This document shows, one piece after another, positions 7,056 to 12,099 of a DNA stretch of 12,099 nt. The translations under genes were made by a program, and so were the position numbers. Origin of the DNA: Acidobacteriota bacterium (lineage in GTDB: Bacteria > Acidobacteriota > Terriglobia > Acidiferrales > UBA7541); assembly GCA_003131705.1 (NCBI GenBank), contig PKUY01000326.1:1-12099 (forward strand). Direction: 5' to 3'. Position 1 is the stretch's first letter, and every line of letters begins with the position of its first letter. The notes below the pieces were generated by a model. The model did not search any database and had not been told where the DNA came from. It worked only from the letters and a program-made list of their open reading frames with translations.

Positions 7056-7070
7056 GCGGCCAGAGGCCGC
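7056..7070 (+). promoter_or_regulatory. GC-rich hairpin between actA and actB1
   Basis: GCGGCC-AGA-GGCCGC is a perfect 6-bp stem with a 3-nt loop in the 54-bp gap after actA. It is followed by CGCTAAAAAG rather than a T-run, so it is not a standard terminator. It ends 16 nt before the actB1 ATG, just upstream of its ribosome-binding site (AAAGGA), and could affect processing or set the ratio of the two subunits. Confidence 0.4.
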
Positions 7071-7086
7071 CGCTAAAAAGGAATTC

Positions 7087-9369
7087 ATGGAACGTCGCGA
7101 TTTCCTGAAGATCTCGGCTGCTACCGGTGCCGTCGCGGCCCTGGAAGGCTGCGGCAATCCCGATCACCAGCTCATCCGGTTTGTGCCGGAAGAGGATATG
7201 CTGCCGGGGCTCGCCACATGGAAGCCGAGCATCTGCACGCTTTGCCCGGCCGGCTGCGGCATGCTGGTGCGCGTGATGCAGGGGGAAGCAGAAGTTGTGC
7301 GCAATGGCCAATTGGGCATTCTGAAAATGGGCCTGCCGAAGAAACTCGAAGGAAATCCCGCACACCCCATTAGCCATGGTCGATTGTGCCCACGGGGTCA
7401 GGCGGGCTTGCAGGTTACCTATCACCCGGACCGCATCAAGACACCGCTCGCGCGGTCGGGTCCGCGAGGCTCCGGCCAGTTTCAGGAAATCACGTGGGAT
7501 GAAGCGATGAAGCAGCTTCTGTCTCATCTCACTGCGCTGCAAACAAGCAATGAGCAAGGCAAGATCGGCTTTCTAACATCGCCACTTCGTGGACAACGAA
7601 AAACAATCGTTCATGGTTTCGCCGCTGCCCTTAAGGCCGCACCACCCATCGAGTTTGCGTTTTTGGCGAGCCGCACGATCCAGGAAGCGAATGCGTGGAG
7701 CTTCGGTTCGGACGCGCTGCCGACCGTGGATCTAAGCCACTCGAATTACTTGATCTCTTTCGGAGCCGATTTCCTCGGCACTTGGAATTCACCCGTCGCG
7801 CAGTCCGTCGGGTACGGCCACATGCGCAATGGGCGCACGGGCCAGCCCGGCAAGTTCGTTCAAGTTGAATCGCGCATATCGCAGACGGGTGCAAGCGCGG
7901 ATGAATGGATTCCATCGCAGCCCGGCATGGACGGAGTGTTCGCGCTGAGTCTCGCCCACGTAATCCTCAGCGAGAAGCTGGGAACTGCCGGCGCAGCGGG
8001 CCACGCCGGCGCTTTGATCGCCGGATGGTCGGAAGGCTTGCCCGATTACGCACCTGCAGCTGTCGAAAAGCAGATTGGTGTTCCCGCTGCCACGATTTCA
8101 AGAATTGCTCGCGAAGCTGCGGCCAACGCTCCGGCAGTTGCGTTGATCGGTGACGGCCCGGCCGCGCATACCAACGGATTCTTCAACGCGCTAGCGGTAA
8201 ATGCTTTGAACGCCGTGCTCGGCAGCGTAGGAAAGCCCGGCGGAATCGTGTTCAGCCCGGTTTGGACTTCGCAATCCGGCAAACCCGGCGCCGCGGAAGG
8301 GAAGAAGGACGGGGAAAGCTCCGTCCGAACTCTCGCGGAGCAGATACATGCCACTCCGGACTCCGTGAAAGTTCTGCTCGTTGACGGTGCCAATCCCGTT
8401 TTTGCGACGCCGATGGCGTGGCGCGTGCGCGAAGCTTTCGAGAAAGTTCCTTTCATCGCGAGTTTCGGAAGTTTCATCGACGAAACCACCGTCCTCGCAG
8501 ATTTGATTTTACCGGATCACTCGCCGCTGGAGTCCTGGCTCGACGATTCGCCGGAATCCGGCTCGACAAAAACGGTAGCCAGTCTTGCACCGCCCGCTAT
8601 GCAACCGCTTCACAATACGCGCTCGATGCCCGATGTACTGCTCGACTTGGCTCATCAACTGGGCGGTCCGGTCGCCGCGGCTTTGCCGTGGAAGACGTAC
8701 GATGACGCGCTGAAGATAGCCTTCAGCAGCCTCCAGAAACAGAAGGGATCCGTGAGCGCTACCGATGCCGACGATTTCTGGACGAAAGTGAAGGACCAGG
8801 GCGGCTGGTGGAGCGCTGAAGACAAATCGGTTTCCCTCGCCGCTGGGAAAATACCTGCCGCCGCCGTGAAAAATACGGCGCCTCAATTTGATGGCAGCCC
8901 CGATCAGTTTCCCTTTCACTTCTTGCCGTTCGCTTCGCAGCTATGCTATGACGGTTCGCTCGCTCATTTACCCTGGATGCAGGAATCGCCAGACCCGCTT
9001 TCGACCGTGATGTGGGGGACATGGGTCGAGATGAACCCCCGAACTGCCGAGAAATTGGCTATCAAGCAGGGGGACACAATCGAAGTTGCGTCTCAGCACG
9101 GTTCGCTGAGGGCGCCGGCGTTGATCGCGCCAGGAATTGCGCCGGACGTGATCGCAATGCCGATTGGCCAGGGCCACACGAATTTCACCCGCTACGCAAG
9201 CGGTCGCGGAGCAAATCCAATCTCGATTTTGGCGCCGATGGTTGAGTCCGGTACGGGTTCACTTGCCTGGGCAGCTACGCGGGTCAAAATTTCGCACATC
9301 AGTGAAGGTAAGATCGTTATGTTCGGCGCCAGTCTGACCGACGCTTCGCCCGAGCTAAAGCATCGGTAA
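7087..9369 (+). CDS. actB1: molybdopterin oxidoreductase-like subunit of alternative complex III
   Basis: A 760-residue member of the molybdopterin oxidoreductase superfamily. The N-terminus has a Tat signal (R3-R-D-F-L-K) and a possible lipoprotein cysteine, Cys22 (L-E-G-C), which suggests export and anchoring at the outer face of the membrane. Cys50, Cys53, Cys57 and Cys101 form the usual N-terminal [4Fe-4S] motif (CxxCxxxC, then L-C-P-R-G). The block around 196-236, with F-G-A-D-F-L-G-T-W-N-S-P-V, is typical of ActB-like proteins; no Cys is present where the Mo ligand would sit, in keeping with ActB being a cofactor-poor relative. The C-terminal third carries the nucleotide-cofactor fold (M-N-P-R-T-A-E-K-L at 653-661). 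In many bacteria ActB is one fused protein, but here the Mo-like and Fe-S parts are separate genes. AAAGGA precedes the ATG by 4 nt. Confidence 0.87.
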   Translation: MERRDFLKISAATGAVAALEGCGNPDHQLIRFVPEEDMLPGLATWKPSICTLCPAGCGMLVRVMQGEAEVVRNGQLGILKMGLPKKLEGNPAHPISHGRLCPRGQAGLQVTYHPDRIKTPLARSGPRGSGQFQEITWDEAMKQLLSHLTALQTSNEQGKIGFLTSPLRGQRKTIVHGFAAALKAAPPIEFAFLASRTIQEANAWSFGSDALPTVDLSHSNYLISFGADFLGTWNSPVAQSVGYGHMRNGRTGQPGKFVQVESRISQTGASADEWIPSQPGMDGVFALSLAHVILSEKLGTAGAAGHAGALIAGWSEGLPDYAPAAVEKQIGVPAATISRIAREAAANAPAVALIGDGPAAHTNGFFNALAVNALNAVLGSVGKPGGIVFSPVWTSQSGKPGAAEGKKDGESSVRTLAEQIHATPDSVKVLLVDGANPVFATPMAWRVREAFEKVPFIASFGSFIDETTVLADLILPDHSPLESWLDDSPESGSTKTVASLAPPAMQPLHNTRSMPDVLLDLAHQLGGPVAAALPWKTYDDALKIAFSSLQKQKGSVSATDADDFWTKVKDQGGWWSAEDKSVSLAAGKIPAAAVKNTAPQFDGSPDQFPFHFLPFASQLCYDGSLAHLPWMQESPDPLSTVMWGTWVEMNPRTAEKLAIKQGDTIEVASQHGSLRAPALIAPGIAPDVIAMPIGQGHTNFTRYASGRGANPISILAPMVESGTGSLAWAATRVKISHISEGKIVMFGASLTDASPELKHR

Positions 9370-9386
9370 GGAAGGACTCAAGGCCA

Positions 9387-10094
9387 ATGGCACATCAGTG
9401 GGGTATGGTAATCGATCTCGACCGGTGCACGGGCTGCGCTGCCTGTGTGGTGGCGTGCCATGCCGAAAATAACATTTCGACGGTGGGCGAAGATCAGGCT
9501 GCACGCGGACGCGCAAAACATTGGATTCGCGTCGAGCGATATTACGAGGGTGAGTTTCCCGACGTCCGCGTAAAGTTCATGCCCGTGCTTTGCCAGCAAT
9601 GCGACGCAGCTCCATGTGAGCCGGTGTGCCCCACTTTTGCGAGCTATCACACGATCGAGGGCCTCAACGGCCAGGTCTACAATCGCTGCATCGGCACTCG
9701 CTATTGCGCGAACGCCTGCCCTTATAACGTGCGCTTTTTCAATTTCTACAATCCTGAATGGGACAAGCCGCTCAACCTGCAGCTGAATCCCGATGTTTCG
9801 GTGCGTTCAGTCGGAATCATGGAGAAGTGCACGTTCTGCGTGCAGCGCATTAAAGCTTCTGAAATTCAAGCGGAGGCCGAGAAGCGCGCGGTGAAGGACG
9901 GCGAGATTCAACCGGCGTGCGTGCAGTCGTGCTCCCCTCACGCGATGGTATTTGGAGATCTCAGCGATCCCCAAAGTGAGGTTTCGCGTCTGGCGCGCTC
10001 AAGCCGAGGCACAAAGCTTCTCGGCGAATTGGGAACACAACCGAAGGTAACCTACCTTCAACGGGAATCATGGCATGGCGCAGAAAACGCCTGA
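9387..10094 (+). CDS. actB2: ferredoxin-like four-cluster Fe-S subunit of alternative complex III
   Basis: A 235-residue Fe-S electron-transfer subunit of the PsrB/DmsB type with four cluster sites: C14-x2-C17-x2-C20-x3-C24; C69-x2-C72-x4-C77-x3-C81; C101, C107, C111, with Thr104 in place of the fourth Cys; and C148-x2-C151 with C178 and C182. The Thr substitution (C-I-G-T-R-Y-C) is typical of ActB proteins and predicts one [3Fe-4S] beside three [4Fe-4S] clusters. It has no signal peptide of its own, so it is probably co-exported with the Tat-bearing actB1 product. It starts 17 bp after actB1, with AAGG just upstream, and its 3' end overlaps actC by 20 nt, consistent with translational coupling. 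It equals the C-terminal half of fused ActB proteins. Confidence 0.9.
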   Translation: MAHQWGMVIDLDRCTGCAACVVACHAENNISTVGEDQAARGRAKHWIRVERYYEGEFPDVRVKFMPVLCQQCDAAPCEPVCPTFASYHTIEGLNGQVYNRCIGTRYCANACPYNVRFFNFYNPEWDKPLNLQLNPDVSVRSVGIMEKCTFCVQRIKASEIQAEAEKRAVKDGEIQPACVQSCSPHAMVFGDLSDPQSEVSRLARSSRGTKLLGELGTQPKVTYLQRESWHGAENA

Positions 10095-11436
10095 GCAAAT
10101 AAACGAAGATCTGCTGCGCCCTCTCTCTGGAACCTCAGGGCGCTACCTGATTGTGCTCGCCTTTTTGGCGGGCATAGTCATCGCCGCGCTCTGTTCGTTC
10201 TTCTGGCAGGTGTACGCCGGCCTTGGTGTGTCGGGGCTTCGCTCTCCCGTTTTCTGGGGCTTTTACATCACGAATTTCGTTTTCTGGATCGGACTGAGCC
10301 ATGCCGGCACGCTGATATCCGCCATCCTGCGTCTTGCGAACGCCACCTGGCGGCGTCCGGTAACGCGGTGCGCCGAGGTGATCACCGTCTTTGCGCTTTC
10401 CATCGGCGCGACGTTCCCGGTGATTCACCTGGGCCGTCCTTGGCTGGCTTTCTGGCTTTTTCCCTATCCAAGCGAGCGCGGCATCTGGCCCAACATCCGT
10501 TCGCCGCTTCTTTGGGATTTTTTCGCAATCAACACTTATTTGATTAGCAGCGTTACGTTCCTGCTGCTGCCGATGCTGCCGGACTTGGCGCTCGTTCGCG
10601 ATCGAGCCGCGGGCTGGAAGAAAAAAGTCTATTCCGTGCTTGCGCTGGGTTGGACCGGGACGCCCAAGCAGTGGAACCGCCTCGAGCGCGCCATGCATAT
10701 CATGGCCATCGCCGTGATTCCCGTAGCTGTGTCCGTGCACAGCATCGTCTCCTGGGATTTCGCCATGGCTCCTGTTCCCATGTGGCATTCCACAATCTTC
10801 GCTCCCTATTTCGTAGCGGGCGCGATCTTCAGCGGAATCGCCGCACTCATTCTCGCCATGGCGTGCTTGCGAAAGTTTCTGCACCTCGAAGAATATTTGC
10901 TCCCGATTCACTTCGAGAACCTGGGCAAGCTCCTGCTGGTGATGAGCCTTCTCTGGTTTTATTTTGTGTTCGCGGAGCGCTTGACGGCTTGGTATGGCAA
11001 CGACCCTTCCGAAATGACCGTATTCTGGGTTACCCAGACGGGGTCGTTCTCGCCGCTTTTCTGGCTTATGGTCCTTTGCAACTTCGTGATTCCGTTTCCG
11101 CTGCTCGCGATCAAAAAAACGCGAACGATCCTCGGGACGTCGATCGCTTCCGTCACCGTTGTGATCGGCATGTGGCTCGAGCGTTATCTGATCATCGTCC
11201 CTTCGCTCTCCCATAAGTATTTGCCTTACAGTTGGGGCACGTACAGGCCAACCTGGGTTGAGCTCACCATCACTGCGGGTACTTTTGCCGCAATGGTTAT
11301 GCTCTACATGATTTTCTCAAAGCTTGTCCCGATCATATCGATATGGGAATTAAAGGTGGGATTGCGTGAAGAGGCTCATCCGGCTCCCGCGTTAGCACCG
11401 TCGCACACGCAGCCGAACGAAGTAGGGGCAGACTAA
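10075..11436 (+). CDS. actC: NrfD-like integral membrane quinol-binding subunit
   Basis: A 453-residue polytopic membrane protein of the NrfD/PsrC family with about ten predicted helices, for example around 23-44, 59-84, 100-120, 147-169, 206-226, 242-265, 285-301, 324-345, 355-375 and 396-418. Conserved segments match ActC: S-H-A-G-T-L-I-S-A-I-L (75-85), W-H-S-T-I-F-A-P-Y-F (237-246) and E-R-L-T-A-W-Y-G (301-308). The family oxidises quinol at the outer side of the membrane and passes electrons to the Fe-S subunit; in alternative complex III it may also contribute to proton movement. The ATG at 10075 lies inside the end of actB2 (20-nt overlap), and the stop is one base from the actD start. 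A second NrfD-like subunit (ActF) is expected in canonical complexes but is not in the window. Confidence 0.92.
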   Translation: MAQKTPEQINEDLLRPLSGTSGRYLIVLAFLAGIVIAALCSFFWQVYAGLGVSGLRSPVFWGFYITNFVFWIGLSHAGTLISAILRLANATWRRPVTRCAEVITVFALSIGATFPVIHLGRPWLAFWLFPYPSERGIWPNIRSPLLWDFFAINTYLISSVTFLLLPMLPDLALVRDRAAGWKKKVYSVLALGWTGTPKQWNRLERAMHIMAIAVIPVAVSVHSIVSWDFAMAPVPMWHSTIFAPYFVAGAIFSGIAALILAMACLRKFLHLEEYLLPIHFENLGKLLLVMSLLWFYFVFAERLTAWYGNDPSEMTVFWVTQTGSFSPLFWLMVLCNFVIPFPLLAIKKTRTILGTSIASVTVVIGMWLERYLIIVPSLSHKYLPYSWGTYRPTWVELTITAGTFAAMVMLYMIFSKLVPIISIWELKVGLREEAHPAPALAPSHTQPNEVGAD

Positions 11437-11437
11437 C

Positions 11438-11968
11438 GTGTCAACCTTATCCACAATTTACGGGCTTTTTCCTGATCCCAATTCCGCCGAGCGAGGAATG
11501 AATGCGCTGCGAAGCGCGGGAGTCAATCGCGACAATATCGTCGTGATGTCGGACGAGCCTTTTGAGGAATATTCTTTCGGACACGCCGAGCCTTCGGTGG
11601 CCATGCCTTGGCTGGCCGTTTTGGGAGGCTTGGTCGGCGGCACGGGCGGTTTTCTCCTCGCGCGATTGACGCAGGTGGCTTACCCCATCGTCACTGGCGG
11701 AATGCCGATCGTCGCCCCATTTCCTACCGCGATCGTCACCTATGAACTCACCATGCTGGGCGCTGTCTTGACGACCATAGTCACTCTTCTCATCACCGCG
11801 AAGATTCCGAAGTGGAAGCAAGAGCTGTACGACCCTGAAGTAACCCGAGGCAAAATCCTCATCGCAGTAATTGATCCCGCGGATGACGCACGCGCCGATC
11901 TCGAAGACCGGTTGCGGAACGCCGGCGCTGACGAAATAAAATCTACCGGCCGCTTCAGCGCGATCTAG
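11438..11968 (+). CDS. actD: DUF3341 membrane subunit of alternative complex III
   Basis: A 176-residue protein with the DUF3341 layout. A soluble N-terminal part resembles a small ferredoxin-like fold (Y-G-L-F-P-D-P-N-S-A-E-R-G at 8-20), two transmembrane helices lie at about 56-77 and 103-124, and a soluble C-terminal tail contains G-K-I-L-I-A-V (137-143). ActD has no cofactor and packs against the membrane subunits ActC and ActF. The start is GTG at 11438, one base after the actC stop, with AGGGG (11424-11428) upstream inside actC. It is the last operon gene in the window: 111 bp follow before a tRNA, and no actE or actF is present. Length is near the family norm. Confidence 0.88.
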   Translation: MSTLSTIYGLFPDPNSAERGMNALRSAGVNRDNIVVMSDEPFEEYSFGHAEPSVAMPWLAVLGGLVGGTGGFLLARLTQVAYPIVTGGMPIVAPFPTAIVTYELTMLGAVLTTIVTLLITAKIPKWKQELYDPEVTRGKILIAVIDPADDARADLEDRLRNAGADEIKSTGRFSAI

Positions 11969-12064
11969 TTCCAGATTCCACTTCCAGCTATCGACGCAAA
12001 GTGACCGCGTGTGTGTTCGTGCGGCGTAAAATCTTCCGTTACCCCGATCCAAATCAGTTCGCGG

Positions 12065-12070
12065 TAGAAT
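12065..12070 (+). promoter_or_regulatory. candidate -10 box for the tRNA gene
   Basis: TAGAAT matches the -10 consensus at five of six bases and lies 10 nt before the predicted 5' end of the tRNA. No strong -35 box is seen (the nearest is TTACCC at 12039-12044, at a long spacing). I see no other gene or clear terminator in 11969-12079. Confidence 0.4.
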
Positions 12071-12079
12071 ACCCACGAC

Positions 12080-12099
12080 GCGCCCGTAGCTCAGCTGGA
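12080..12099 (+). tRNA. partial tRNA gene, 5' end only (isotype not determinable)
   Basis: The last 20 bases read as a tRNA 5' end: a 7-nt acceptor strand GCGCCCG, then TA at positions 8-9, the D-stem GCTC and D-loop AGCTGGA. The window ends before the anticodon. Many bacterial tRNA-Arg genes start this way, so arginine is a reasonable guess, but the anticodon is not visible. Confidence 0.78.

Noticed and set aside
6340..7557. Long minus-strand frame (405 codons) across actA and actB1
   Set aside because: It lies antisense to the CxxCH cytochrome and the Fe-S motif of actB1. Its translation is rich in His and Arg without family features: a shadow frame.
10135..11214. Long minus-strand frame (359 codons) antisense to actC
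   Set aside because: Highly charged, Arg/Glu/His-rich translation opposite a hydrophobic membrane protein, which is the expected antisense artefact.
1..12099. CRISPR arrays, insertion sequences or phage genes
   Set aside because: No regularly spaced repeats, transposase motifs, terminal inverted repeats or phage structural genes were seen.

Overview
The window (12,099 bp, moderately GC-rich, densely coding) looks like a chromosomal segment of a soil-type, respiring bacterium. Acidobacteriota is the best guess, from gene content only: an alternative complex III operon, a PQQ dehydrogenase and a UGSC-type selenoprotein. No phylogenetic marker is present, so this is an inference.

Layout. Positions 1-493 hold no gene I can support. 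On the + strand follow an HD-domain protein (506-1372) and a short-chain dehydrogenase/reductase (1485-2189). These converge on two minus-strand genes, read from right to left: a secreted PQQ-dependent dehydrogenase (6070 to 4340), then, 243 bp further on, a long protein (4096 to 2303). That long gene is interrupted by one in-frame TGA. Across a 335-bp divergent region starts a + strand operon of five genes: pentaheme cytochrome (actA, 6406-7032), molybdopterin-oxidoreductase-like subunit (actB1, 7087-9369), four-cluster ferredoxin-like subunit (actB2, 9387-10094), NrfD-like membrane subunit (actC, 10075-11436) and DUF3341 subunit (actD, 11438-11968). The window ends inside the first 20 nt of a tRNA gene.

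Main discovery. Two minus-strand reading frames, usually called as two proteins or a broken gene, are in the same frame and separated by a single TGA at 3694-3692. Read as selenocysteine, the TGA gives a 597-residue protein with the motif G-H-U-S-T-C at residues 133-138. This matches the Sec-x-x-Cys redox motif of the UGSC family of (seleno)proteins. A plausible bacterial SECIS hairpin begins just after the TGA, and the N-terminus carries a Tat-like signal (N-R-R-K-L-L-S). The gene therefore probably encodes an exported selenoprotein, next to and co-oriented with a periplasmic PQQ dehydrogenase. Its function is unknown.

How the parts may work together. The PQQ enzyme would oxidise an alcohol or related substrate in the periplasm. 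The Act complex would pass quinol electrons to periplasmic cytochromes. The selenoprotein, HD protein and SDR may form an accessory redox pathway. The links between these modules are inferred from position only. The Act operon lacks actE and actF before the tRNA, so it is either a compact complex or has its other subunits elsewhere.
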